64,000 bases of DNA, from assembly GCA_964404985.1 (NCBI GenBank), contig CAYOMD010000012.1, positions 1-64,000 on the forward strand, written 5' to 3'. A program made the translations under genes and the position numbers. Positions 1-7,685 of this stretch are shown here, piece by piece. The stretch is from Hankyongella sp964404985 (GTDB lineage Bacteria > Pseudomonadota > Alphaproteobacteria > Sphingomonadales > Sphingomonadaceae). Within the stretch, counting starts at the first letter, position 1, and each line of letters starts with the position of its first letter. The notes under the pieces are model-generated. The model saw only the letters and a list, made by a program, of their open reading frames with translations, searched no databases and was not told the origin of the DNA.

Positions 1-256
1 CATTGAATCAAGCCATCGCCGCCGGCGCAAGCGATTTAATGGGTCCTGAGCCTAGATTGCTATATCGTGCGCGTAGGCGAACTTCGTATCCAATACGACA
101 CGAGAAACTATGCGTTGCTAGTGTCCTAATCGAACCTGAAATCCGTCCTGCGCCTAATATCAAGGTAGCGGATTTCAGATTCGGGACACTAATATCCCCC
201 GTTGCCGCAACCGGCAAAACACGTCACATGCGGCGCGCGAACTATAGGGTTGGACC
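1..256. other. Intergenic DNA with a long imperfect hairpin
   Basis: I see no convincing gene in this leading stretch, which is clearly less GC-rich than what follows. Its main feature is an inverted repeat at 121-189. GTGTCC (121-126) and CTGAAATCCG (136-145) on the left face CGGATTTCAG (169-178) and GGACAC (184-189) on the right, around a 23-base loop. There is no T-run, so it is not a standard intrinsic terminator. It could be the end of a small mobile or MITE-like element, or a structured leader upstream of the Nudix gene; the sequence does not decide. Confidence 0.5.
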
Positions 257-802
257 ATGCAAGACCGTGACGCCGAACCCCGCCGCCTGGGGCAGGGGCG
301 CTTTCTCGAACTGTGGGCGCGCGGCCGCTGGGAATATACCGTGCGCAGTGAAGGGCGCGGCGCGCGAGGTGCCATCGCCGTCATCGCCACGACCGACGTC
401 GCCGAGCTGGTGCTGGTCGAACAGTGGCGCGCCTCCTACAACCGCACAACCATCGAGCTGCCAGCCGGGCTGGTCGGCGACGATTCGGCCACATCCGAGG
501 AACCTCTGCTCGATGCCGCCCAGCGCGAACTGGAAGAGGAAACCGGATTTCGTGCCCGCAACTGGCGGCTGCTGTGTACGGCAGCGTCCTCCCCCGGCAT
601 GGCGCGCGAGCAGATCTCTGTCTTTCGCGCCACCCAGTTGACACGGGTTGCCCCCGGCGGCGGCACGCCGGAGGAAGGCATCACCGTGCACCGGGTGCGG
701 CTCGATGCGCTGCTCGGATGGCTGACGGTGCAGCAGGCCAACGGCAAGCCCATCGACATCAAGGTCTGGTATGCGGTCGCCCTGCTGGCTGCGGAACGCT
801 AG
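257..802 (+). CDS. Nudix hydrolase, ADP-ribose pyrophosphatase-like
   Basis: This 181-residue protein belongs to the Nudix superfamily, whose members hydrolyse nucleoside diphosphates linked to another group. The Nudix box is visible: a glutamate seven residues before REL, followed by EEETGF, giving the metal-binding REUxEExGU core. The glycine that opens the box lies two residues further upstream than the consensus spacing. The N-terminal strand pattern with ELPAGL just before the box resembles ADP-ribose and sugar-nucleotide pyrophosphatases (NudF type), so a housekeeping role in clearing ADP-ribose is likely. Substrate cannot be fixed from sequence. It stands alone, with the neighbouring gene on the opposite strand. 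Confidence 0.85.
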   Translation: MQDRDAEPRRLGQGRFLELWARGRWEYTVRSEGRGARGAIAVIATTDVAELVLVEQWRASYNRTTIELPAGLVGDDSATSEEPLLDAAQRELEEETGFRARNWRLLCTAASSPGMAREQISVFRATQLTRVAPGGGTPEEGITVHRVRLDALLGWLTVQQANGKPIDIKVWYAVALLAAER

Positions 803-833
803 ATACGCATCGGCTAGGATTGATGCACAGATG

Positions 834-1451
834 CTAGCTTTGTACTTTCAGCCGGGCGTTTTCCACCCTCAGGGCTTCTAGCTCCTCCAGGATTGGCTCC
901 AGGGCTGCCTCAACCTGCGCCTTGGTATACCGCGGGGTGATGTGCTGAGGGCAGTTCCAGTCGAACGCCTCCAGCGTTACCAGGATCACGCGCTCTGCAC
1001 GGGCCCCCTTCGGCAGGCCAGTGAGACGTGCCAATATAGGGGCAGCTTCAGCAAGACCTACGGTACGGGCGCGCCCCAGAATCTTCAGCCGCGTTTGGCT
1101 TGGATAGTCGACGAGAATCAAGGCGACTCGGTCCTCTGTCTGAACATTGCCGACTGTGACATACTGACGATTCCCCCGATAATCCGGAAACGCCAAAGTT
1201 TTCTCATCAAGGGCTTGGAGAAAGCCGACCGGCCCTCCCCGATGCTGGACATATGGCCAGCCGCTCGATGAAACACTCGACAAGTAAAAGCTGTCACGTG
1301 CGGCAATGAATGCCGCCTCATCCTCGCTGAAGCGGTCACTCTCCGGCGAATTCGGCGGCGATAATCGCGCGTAAGCACTGCGCGACCCATTTGCTTCCTG
1401 CTGGGACTGAACTTCCGGCGTGAACATCAAGTCAGCAAAGCGTTGCGTCAT
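834..1451 (-). CDS. Pyridoxamine 5'-phosphate oxidase family flavoprotein
   Basis: The roughly 205-residue product resembles the predicted flavin-nucleotide-binding branch of the PNPOx-like split-barrel family. The central region, with FYLSSVSSSGWPYVQHRGG and then DYRGNRQY, matches the FMN-binding core, and the last ~35 residues look coiled-coil. Members are FMN-dependent oxidoreductases or flavin-binding proteins of mostly unknown substrate, often linked to oxidative or electrophile stress. I chose the ATG at 1451 because a good Shine-Dalgarno (GAGGATGG) lies just before it; an upstream GTG at 1490 has none. A palindrome 48 bases upstream (1499-1512) is a likely operator. Confidence 0.8.
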   Translation of the reverse strand: MTQRFADLMFTPEVQSQQEANGSRSAYARLSPPNSPESDRFSEDEAAFIAARDSFYLSSVSSSGWPYVQHRGGPVGFLQALDEKTLAFPDYRGNRQYVTVGNVQTEDRVALILVDYPSQTRLKILGRARTVGLAEAAPILARLTGLPKGARAERVILVTLEAFDWNCPQHITPRYTKAQVEAALEPILEELEALRVENARLKVQS

Positions 1452-1498
1452 ACGGCCATCCTCATCATCGCATTGCCATAGAAGAGACACCGTTAAAG

Positions 1499-1512
1499 AA
1501 ACAGCTCTGTTT
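1499..1512. promoter_or_regulatory. Candidate operator AAACAG-N2-CTGTTT
   Basis: AAACAGCTCTGTTT is two perfectly complementary 6-base half sites around a 2-base centre, 48 bases upstream of the PNPOx-like gene. The same half sites with a different centre (AT) recur at 9371-9384 in front of the YHS-domain gene. Size and symmetry fit a TetR- or MarR-type dimeric repressor. No such regulator is encoded in the window, so the cognate protein is unknown. Confidence 0.45.
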
Positions 1513-1566
1513 GCTTTTTCTGACAGAACACTGCGTCCCTTACGGGTGCCACTGTCGCGAAATACA

Positions 1567-3570
1567 TTACAAATCTAGGCGCAAATCCGGTGGCGTTGCC
1601 TCGGCGGCCAGCAGGGCGATGGCGTCGGCGAGCGGCATGACCTTCTGGGTATCCTCCGCGCCGAGCTGGCGGACTGCGACCGTGCCGTCCTCCGCCTCGC
1701 GCTTGCCGACCACCAGCAGGTAGGGGACCTTGGCCAGCATGTGCTCGCGCACCTTGGCGTTGATCTTGGCGTTGGCGGTGTCGGTCTCGGCACGCAGGCC
1801 CGCGCGGGTCAACTGCGCGACCACAGTGCGCGCATAATCGTCCGCATCGGAGACGATGGTCGCCACCACCACCTGCACCGGTGCCAGCCAGAGCGGGAAC
1901 TTGCCGGCGTGGTGTTCGATCAGAATGCCGAGGAAGCGCTCGAAGCTGCCCAGAATCGCCCGGTGCAGCATGATCGGCCGGTGCTTCTGGCCGTCCTCGC
2001 CGATGTAGGTTGCATCCAGCCGCTCCGGCAGCACGGTATCGGTCTGGATGGTGCCGACCTGCCAGGTGCGTCCGATGGCATCGGTCAGGTGGAACTCGAG
2101 CTTGGGGGCATAGAACGCGCCTTCGCCCGGCAGTTCCTCCCAGCCGTAGTCGGCCGTCGCGCGCCCGGTCGCCGTGACGGCGTCGCGCAGCGACTGCTCG
2201 GACCAGTCCCACATCGCGTCGGAGCCGAAGCGCTTCTCCGGCCGTAGCGCCAGCTTGATCGCATAGTTGGGAAAGCCGAGATCCCGGTACGCCGTATCCA
2301 GCAGGTCGATGAACCGGCTCACCTCGTCGACAAGCTGGTCGGCGCGGCAGAAGATATGCGCGTCGTCCTGGGTGAACTGCCGCACGCGCATCAGGCCGTG
2401 CAGCGCACCGTGCGGCTCGTTGCGGTGGCAGCAGCCGAACTCGGCCATGCGGATCGGCAGATCGCGGTAGGATTTGATGCCCTGGCGGAAAATCAGCACA
2501 TGTGCCGGGCAGTTCATCGGCTTCAGCGCCATCAGGTCCGCTGCACCGGAGAGGATGGCCTTGTCGTCGTCGGTCGCCGGGATTTCATCCGGCACCACGA
2601 ACATGTTCTCGCGGTACTTGCCCCAGTGGCCGGACTGCTCCCACTGGCGCGCGTCCATCAACTGCGGAGTCTTGACCTCACGGTAGTCGGCGGCATCCAG
2701 ACGGCGGCGCATATAGGCCTCCAGCGCACGCCAGATGATATAGCCTTTCGGGTGCCAGAACACCGAACCCTGCGCCTCGGCTTGCAGGTGGAACAGGTCC
2801 ATCTCGGCCCCCAGCCGCCGGTGGTCGCGCTTTTCCGCCTCCTCCAGCCGGGTCAGGTAGGCCTCGAGCTCTTTGCGGGTATGGAACGCTGCGCCGTAGA
2901 TGCGGCTGAGCATGGCGTTGCGGCTGTCGCCGCGCCAGTAGGCACCGGCCACCTTCATCAGCTTGAAAGCATCCGGGTTCAGCTTGCCGACCGAGGGCAG
3001 GTGCGGCCCGCGACACAGATCGTGCCACTGGCCTTGCCGGTAGATGGTGATCGGCTCGCCCGGCTTGATGATGTCGTCGATGATCTGCGCCTTGTAGTGC
3101 TCGCCGATCGCGCGGAAGTGTTCAATCGCCGCCTCGCGCTCCCAGATCTCGCGGGTAATCGGCGCATCGCGGGCGATGATCTCGCGCATCTTCGCCTCGA
3201 TGGCCGGCAGGTCGTCTTCGGTGAACGGCCCCCGGCCATGGGGAGCGAAGTCGTAATAGAAGCCGTCGTCGATCGCCGGGCCGATGGTGACCTGGGTGCC
3301 GGGAAACAGCTCCTGCACCGCCTCCGCCAGCACGTGGGCGAAGTCGTGGCGGATCAGCTCCAGCGAGGCGGCATCCCTGGCGGTGATGAGCGCAAGGGAC
3401 GAGTCCGCCTCGAACGGGCGGGTCAGGTCCCAGTCCTGGCCGTTGACGACTGCCGCCAGCGCTGCCTTGGCCAGCCCCGGCCCGATGGCGGCGGCAACAT
3501 CGCCCGGCGTGCTGCCGTGAGGCATCTGGCGCACCGATCCGTCCGGCAGGGTGATCTTGTAGTCGGCCAT
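1567..3570 (-). CDS. thrS: Threonine--tRNA ligase
   Basis: This 667-residue class II aminoacyl-tRNA synthetase charges tRNA-Thr in the cytoplasm. The N-terminal TGS domain begins KITLPDGSVRQ and is followed by the editing/SAD domain (about residues 70-230). The catalytic core contains LKPMNCPAHV, whose cysteine is one of the zinc ligands that select threonine, and further class II motifs around VRQFTQDDAHIF. The C-terminal anticodon-binding domain (APVQVVVATI onward) occupies the last ~100 residues. Length is normal for bacterial ThrS. A strong Shine-Dalgarno (AGGAGA) precedes the ATG. It is not in an obvious operon; the PNPOx-like gene downstream has its own candidate operator. Confidence 0.98.
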   Translation of the reverse strand: MADYKITLPDGSVRQMPHGSTPGDVAAAIGPGLAKAALAAVVNGQDWDLTRPFEADSSLALITARDAASLELIRHDFAHVLAEAVQELFPGTQVTIGPAIDDGFYYDFAPHGRGPFTEDDLPAIEAKMREIIARDAPITREIWEREAAIEHFRAIGEHYKAQIIDDIIKPGEPITIYRQGQWHDLCRGPHLPSVGKLNPDAFKLMKVAGAYWRGDSRNAMLSRIYGAAFHTRKELEAYLTRLEEAEKRDHRRLGAEMDLFHLQAEAQGSVFWHPKGYIIWRALEAYMRRRLDAADYREVKTPQLMDARQWEQSGHWGKYRENMFVVPDEIPATDDDKAILSGAADLMALKPMNCPAHVLIFRQGIKSYRDLPIRMAEFGCCHRNEPHGALHGLMRVRQFTQDDAHIFCRADQLVDEVSRFIDLLDTAYRDLGFPNYAIKLALRPEKRFGSDAMWDWSEQSLRDAVTATGRATADYGWEELPGEGAFYAPKLEFHLTDAIGRTWQVGTIQTDTVLPERLDATYIGEDGQKHRPIMLHRAILGSFERFLGILIEHHAGKFPLWLAPVQVVVATIVSDADDYARTVVAQLTRAGLRAETDTANAKINAKVREHMLAKVPYLLVVGKREAEDGTVAVRQLGAEDTQKVMPLADAIALLAAEATPPDLRLDL

Positions 3571-3727
3571 CGCCCGTCTCCTGTGTTGCGGCGCACAGTA
3601 GAAACGGCACGAGACGAGTCAAGCGCAAGGCGGCTGATGCGCGCGTAGCTTGATAGCCTTCAGCCTTAACAACCTCATCCTTGAGTTTTCACTCGAAGGG
3701 AGGATTCCTTTGTGCGAATGAAGGTAG

Positions 3728-4933
3728 ATGCCAATGGTGAAGCCATCCATACTGCAATGGGCGCGCGAAAGCGCGGGGCTTTCGCTCGAGGACGCGGCAG
3801 CTAAGGTGGGCATAAATGACGCCCGCGGCGTTTCAGGCGCTGATCGATTGCTTGCCCTGGAAACCAAGGAAGGCGAGGTTTCGCGGCCGGTCCTGCTAAA
3901 AATGGCAAAGACCTATCGCCGCCCGCTTGTCTCGTTCTACCTGGATGAGCCTCCTGCTCGCGGGGACCGGGGCGAGGATTTCCGTACCCTACCGGATCGT
4001 CACACCGGCGGCGAGCCGCTTGTGGATGCGCTGGTTCGCGACATTCGTTCCCGGCAGGCCGTCGTGCGTGCCGTGCAAGTGGAAGAGGAAGAGGCCGTGC
4101 CTCTCCCGTTCATCGGGTCGATGTCGCGCAACGACGGCGTTGGTCCAGTGCTGGCGTCAATCAGTAAGGTGCTTGGCCTAGACCTTGCGGTCTTCCGCGC
4201 CCAGGGATCGGCGGATGCTGGCTTTGCCTTGCTTCGCAGCCGTGTGGAAGCCGCCGGAATCTACGTGCTGCTGATCGGCAATCTCGGAAGTCACCATTCG
4301 GCGATCGATGTTGATGCGTTCAGAGGCTTCGCTCTCGCCGATCCGATTGCTCCGTTTGTGGTGATCAACGACCAGGACGCTAAGACGGCTTGGTCGTTCA
4401 CCCTGCTGCATGAGGTCGCTCACCTCTGGATTGGAGCAACCGGCGTGAGTGGCGGACATTTTGAAGGTGCGGTCGAGCAGTTCTGCAACGATGTCGCGAG
4501 CTCATTCCTTCTACCGCAGCGTGAGCTCGATCAGCTTCGCATCACCCGGGCCACTGACCCCGGGGAAGCTGAACGAATGGTAACTGAATTTGTTGAAGAG
4601 CGGTTGGTGAGCCGTTCCTTGGTGGCTTACCGATTGTTCCGCGCGGACAAGATCACCGAGCGCACTTGGCGGGCGCTGACCAATACGTTCCGGGATCAGT
4701 GGCGGCAAAGCCGCGCGGCCCACCGCGAACTTGCTCGGGGGATGGACGGTGGCCCCAACTACTACATTGTTAGGCGGCACCGCCTCGGCGCGGCATTGCT
4801 CAATTTCGTGGCGCGAAACATGAGCGAAGGGGTACTCACACCCACCCGCGCAAGCAAGCTGCTGGGGGTCAAACCCCGCAGCGTTCATACGCTGCTGAGC
4901 GGTGCCGCGCTTGCTATCGAGCAGGGTGCCTGA
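3728..4933 (+). CDS. HTH and ImmA/IrrE-type metallopeptidase (M78)
   Basis: The 401-residue protein has an N-terminal region that reads as an XRE-like helix-turn-helix (roughly residues 10-65) and a central ImmA/IrrE (DUF955, peptidase M78) domain. The zinc-protease motif HEVAH is at residues 228-232, with E229 as predicted catalytic base. Family members cleave or regulate repressors and are often paired with a downstream DUF4411 PIN-like toxin. That partner is present here, starting six bases after this stop, but is broken by stop codons. This gene looks intact with no frameshift. Its likely role is antitoxin or regulator for that pair, though it could now act independently. Codon use is less GC-extreme than in housekeeping neighbours, hinting at horizontal origin. 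Confidence 0.85.
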   Translation: MPMVKPSILQWARESAGLSLEDAAAKVGINDARGVSGADRLLALETKEGEVSRPVLLKMAKTYRRPLVSFYLDEPPARGDRGEDFRTLPDRHTGGEPLVDALVRDIRSRQAVVRAVQVEEEEAVPLPFIGSMSRNDGVGPVLASISKVLGLDLAVFRAQGSADAGFALLRSRVEAAGIYVLLIGNLGSHHSAIDVDAFRGFALADPIAPFVVINDQDAKTAWSFTLLHEVAHLWIGATGVSGGHFEGAVEQFCNDVASSFLLPQRELDQLRITRATDPGEAERMVTEFVEERLVSRSLVAYRLFRADKITERTWRALTNTFRDQWRQSRAAHRELARGMDGGPNYYIVRRHRLGAALLNFVARNMSEGVLTPTRASKLLGVKPRSVHTLLSGAALAIEQGA

Positions 4934-4939
4934 CGCATT

Positions 4940-5446
4940 GTGTAACTGCTTGACGCCAACGTGCTCATCACGGCGCAAAATCTCTACTCTCCTGTCGATG
5001 CTGTGCCCGAGTTCTAGGAATGGCTGGTCCATATGGGCAACGAGGGCAACATCAAGATGCCGATCGAGACGCTCGAAGAGGTTAAGGATAGTAGCAATGA
5101 CGCCGAGCGTGACCTGCTGTTCGCGTGGATACAGGACGACGCGCACAAAGCTGCGATCCTCTTTGACGAGGACGTTCAACCCGCATTGGTCCAGCGCGTT
5201 ACCAAGCAGTATGCGCCCGATCTGACGGACGACGAACTGGAGGCAATCGGTCGCGACCCGTTCCTGATTGCCCATGCCTTGGCTGACCCTGCAAACCGCT
5301 GCGTGGTAACAACGGAAGTGTCAAAGCGAAGGCAGCAGCGGCAGAACCGTCGTATTCCTGATGTCTGCGCTGACGTCGGTGTTCAATGCTGCGACACGTT
5401 CACGATGTTGCGTGCGCTGCGATTCAGCACGCGCTGGCGTTTCTGA
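4940..5446 (+). pseudogene. DUF4411 PIN-like toxin, two nonsense codons
   Basis: Reading from the GTG at 4940, the frame gives V-stop-LLDANVLITAQ, then VPEF-stop-EWLVHMGN, and continues open to 5446, including VVTTEVSKRRQQRQNRRIPD and CCDTF. These blocks match DUF4411 proteins, which usually begin M-Y-LLDANVLI and carry PEFWEWL. The stops are TAA at 4943-4945 (normally Tyr) and TAG at 5015-5017 (normally Trp). Each is one base from the expected codon. Restart at the ATG at 5033 would lose the DAN acidic residue of the PIN active site, so a functional nuclease is unlikely. Position and spacing fit the second gene of an ImmA-like/PIN toxin-antitoxin pair. Sequencing error is possible but two independent errors in-frame are less likely. 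Confidence 0.85.
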
Positions 5447-5485
5447 AACTGAGCTACGGCTGGGTGAGACATGTGCCATAGCCAA

Positions 5486-5559
5486 GCCCCGTGTCTAGCA
5501 CGGGGCGACGATGGGGGAGAGAGACACCACAACGGGGTGACGATGGGGGAGAGAGACAC
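5486..5559. repeat. Perfect hairpin plus 21-bp direct repeat
   Basis: A perfect 8-bp stem with a 5-base loop occupies 5486-5506 (GCCCCGTG, TCTAG, CACGGGGC). It is followed by two identical 21-bp copies of GACGATGGGGGAGAGAGACAC minus one base of margin, at 5507-5527 and 5539-5559. Placed in the gap after the broken PIN-like gene and before the DUF898 gene, it looks like a dispersed palindromic repeat with a short local duplication. There is no T-run, so terminator function is uncertain. Confidence 0.6.
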
Positions 5560-5633
5560 ACCGCACCCGGCGTAACCGTTGACTTCGCCAGCACCCGTGC
5601 GAGTATCCCCATGCAAAACACACGGGGGCAGCC

Positions 5634-6710
5634 ATGGATATGAGCTTGAGCGGCGAGCGTCGCGAACAGCCGGCGTTTACCGGCCAGATGAGCGACTTCT
5701 TCATCATGCAGCTGGTCAATCTGGCGCTGACCATCGTGACACTCGGCATCTACCGCTTTTGGGGGGTGACACGGGTGCGCCGCTACCTCTGGAGCCATAC
5801 GACAGTCCAGGGTGCGCCGCTCGAATGGGCCGGCACCGGCATGGAGCTGTTCAAGGGCTTCCTGATCCTGCTGCTGTTTTTCACCATTCCCCTGGGTGCG
5901 CTGTCCTTCTGGCTCCAGAGCCTGCTCCTCCGGCAGGAGTGGACCCTCGCCTTGACCCTCTACGGGCTGCTGATGATCGGCATCTTCTATCTGAGCGGGG
6001 TCGCGATCTTCCGTATGATGCGCTATCGCCTCAGCCGTACCTATTGGCAGGGTGTGCGTGGCGGCAGTGACGATGGCGGCTGGCGCTACGGGCTGGGCTA
6101 CATGGCGCGCGGCTTCACCGTGCCATTCAGCTTGACCCTCACCACGCCCTGGCTCACCGCCTGGGGCTGGAACGCCCTGTTTGCCAGAATGAGTTTCGGC
6201 AGCCTGCCGTTCGACGCAGATGCACGCTGGGGGGATTTGTTCGGCAAGTATCTTGGCGCAATCTTCCTCGCGATCCTCTACATTGTCGCGATTGTTAGCT
6301 TAGGGTTTGGGAGTGCAGCGCTGGAGGGCGGTGCGCCGAATCCGGCAATGGCGGTGCTGCTGGCCCTCGTGGCAGGTCCCCTGATCTACATCGGCTTGCC
6401 GCTGATCTTCCTGAACTACGCGGCCTTCCTGCACCGGCATATGTTCGATCACCTGAGCCTGGGGCCGGTGCGCTTCGAATTCGACGCGACGACGTTTGAC
6501 TGGCTGAAATACTATCTCGTCAATATGGCGCTGGTGGTCTTCACGTTCGGCATCGGGGCACTGTTGCTCTCCTACCGGCACTGGCAGTTCTACACGCGGC
6601 ACCTGACCGTGATCGGGGACCTCGGTGCACTCGACATCGCACAGTCAAGCACGGCCGCCCTGCGGCAGGGCGAAGGGCTGGCCGACGCCTTTGATATCGG
6701 CGCGATCTGA
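5634..6710 (+). CDS. DUF898 (YjgN-family) membrane protein
   Basis: The 358-residue polytopic inner-membrane protein matches DUF898/YjgN. Blocks such as FWGVTRVRRYLWSHTTVQGAPLEWAGTGMELFKGF and, near the C-terminus, FGIGALLLSYRHWQFYTRHL are typical of the family. About six to eight hydrophobic segments are visible. Function is unknown. DUF898 genes commonly sit directly upstream of an M48 metallopeptidase gene, and that arrangement is kept here, with the stop TGA overlapping the next ATG by one base (TGATG). The last 15 residues (RQGEGLADAFDIGAI) are repeated at the end of the next gene because the 3' end of this gene was copied in a tandem duplication. Confidence 0.85.
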   Translation: MDMSLSGERREQPAFTGQMSDFFIMQLVNLALTIVTLGIYRFWGVTRVRRYLWSHTTVQGAPLEWAGTGMELFKGFLILLLFFTIPLGALSFWLQSLLLRQEWTLALTLYGLLMIGIFYLSGVAIFRMMRYRLSRTYWQGVRGGSDDGGWRYGLGYMARGFTVPFSLTLTTPWLTAWGWNALFARMSFGSLPFDADARWGDLFGKYLGAIFLAILYIVAIVSLGFGSAALEGGAPNPAMAVLLALVAGPLIYIGLPLIFLNYAAFLHRHMFDHLSLGPVRFEFDATTFDWLKYYLVNMALVVFTFGIGALLLSYRHWQFYTRHLTVIGDLGALDIAQSSTAALRQGEGLADAFDIGAI

Positions 6711-6999
6711 TGGAGCCCGGCGCACGCCCGGCGACCCTCTATGATGGTCAGGTGGCCAGAGCGCGGCCGGTCCACTTGCGGCTGGCCAACGGCATGGTGC
6801 ATATTCACACCGACACGGGCGAGGCCGAGCCGATCCCGATTGAGGACCTGAAAGCCCTGCCCGACCGCAGGCAGGCGGCGTTCCAGCACACGCAGCGGGA
6901 TGGTTGGCGGCTGATCTTTGATGAGCCCCTGCCCGATGCTTGGGCCAGCCAGATGCCCGCGCACGAGACCTGGCGCACCCATCTCGACCGCATCGGCCT
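6663..6999 (+). repeat. Copy 1 of 337-bp direct repeat (tandem duplication)
   Basis: Bases 6663-6999 read identically to 7349-7685 at an offset of 686 bases. The copied block contains the last codons of the DUF898 gene, the TGATG junction, and the first ~97 codons of the M48 gene. The first difference downstream is at 7000 (G versus C at 7686). Exact identity over this length implies recent duplication or ongoing gene conversion. Confidence 0.9.
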
Positions 7000-7396
7000 G
7001 GGCCCGGCGCTGGCGATGGGAGCGGCGGCGGTTGCGCTGCTGGTGCTGTTCTGGGATAGGTTCATTGACCTAATGAAGACGATGGTCGCAATGGTTGCGC
7101 TGCTGGTGCTGTTCTGTGTGGAGTATATTCACCTGGTGTTGGCGGTGGGTGGTGCGGCGGTTAAGGTGCTGGTGCAGCTCTGGGATAGGTTCATTGACCT
7201 AATGAAGACGATGGTCGCAATGGTTGCGCTGCTGGCGGTGGTCTGGCCGCCCACCTTCGCAGAGCTTGGCGACCAGATGGTTGCGCAGCTTGAGCAAGGG
7301 GACAAGCGGTACACGGAGGCGACCGGGCAGCGTGCACTCGATGCTCTCCGGCAGGGCGAAGGGCTGGCCGACGCCTTTGATATCGGCGCGATCTGA
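6710..7396 (+). CDS. Truncated M48 paralogue, membrane segments without protease domain
   Basis: This 228-residue protein shares its first ~97 residues exactly with the M48 peptidase that follows, then carries membrane-type sequence and ends with the 15-residue tail copied from DUF898. It has no HExxH and cannot be a peptidase. Its centre contains a 56-bp in-frame direct repeat at 129-bp spacing (7051-7106 and 7180-7235), adding hydrophobic segments of the form WDRFIDLMKTMVAMVALL. The region FAELGDQMVAQLEQGDKRY corresponds to the linker before the peptidase domain of the next gene, with several substitutions. Both ends keep 1-base TGATG overlaps, so it would still be co-translated. Whether it is functional, for example as a decoy or anchor, or a decaying duplicate, is not decided by the sequence. 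Confidence 0.75.
   Translation: MEPGARPATLYDGQVARARPVHLRLANGMVHIHTDTGEAEPIPIEDLKALPDRRQAAFQHTQRDGWRLIFDEPLPDAWASQMPAHETWRTHLDRIGLGPALAMGAAAVALLVLFWDRFIDLMKTMVAMVALLVLFCVEYIHLVLAVGGAAVKVLVQLWDRFIDLMKTMVAMVALLAVVWPPTFAELGDQMVAQLEQGDKRYTEATGQRALDALRQGEGLADAFDIGAI
7051..7235 (+). repeat. 56-bp internal direct repeat at 129-bp spacing
   Basis: The block starting CTGGGATAGGTTCATTGACC at 7051-7106 recurs exactly at 7180-7235. The 129-base offset is 43 codons, so the reading frame is kept and a hydrophobic segment is duplicated. The M48 gene downstream has only one shorter version of this part (ATFIDLVLAV), so the expansion happened after or during the 686-bp duplication. Confidence 0.85.
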
Positions 7397-7685
7397 TGGA
7401 GCCCGGCGCACGCCCGGCGACCCTCTATGATGGTCAGGTGGCCAGAGCGCGGCCGGTCCACTTGCGGCTGGCCAACGGCATGGTGCATATTCACACCGAC
7501 ACGGGCGAGGCCGAGCCGATCCCGATTGAGGACCTGAAAGCCCTGCCCGACCGCAGGCAGGCGGCGTTCCAGCACACGCAGCGGGATGGTTGGCGGCTGA
7601 TCTTTGATGAGCCCCTGCCCGATGCTTGGGCCAGCCAGATGCCCGCGCACGAGACCTGGCGCACCCATCTCGACCGCATCGGCCT
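7349..7685 (+). repeat. Copy 2 of 337-bp direct repeat
   Basis: This copy is identical to 6663-6999. The novel joint lies just before 7349, where sequence resembling the M48 linker (GQRALDAL) is fused to the DUF898 3' end (RQGEGLADAF). Short GC-rich similarity (CTCCGGCAGGGCG against CTGGCGGGGCGG) at the joint fits microhomology-mediated or slipped-strand duplication. Confidence 0.88.

Noticed and set aside
3..641. Long open frame on the plus strand across the first 640 bases
   Set aside because: It overlaps the Nudix gene in another frame, has Arg/Pro/Ala-rich composition typical of shadow frames in GC-rich DNA, and shows no recognisable motif.
2356..3648. 430-codon open frame opposite thrS
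   Set aside because: It is antisense to a full threonyl-tRNA synthetase gene and carries no motif.
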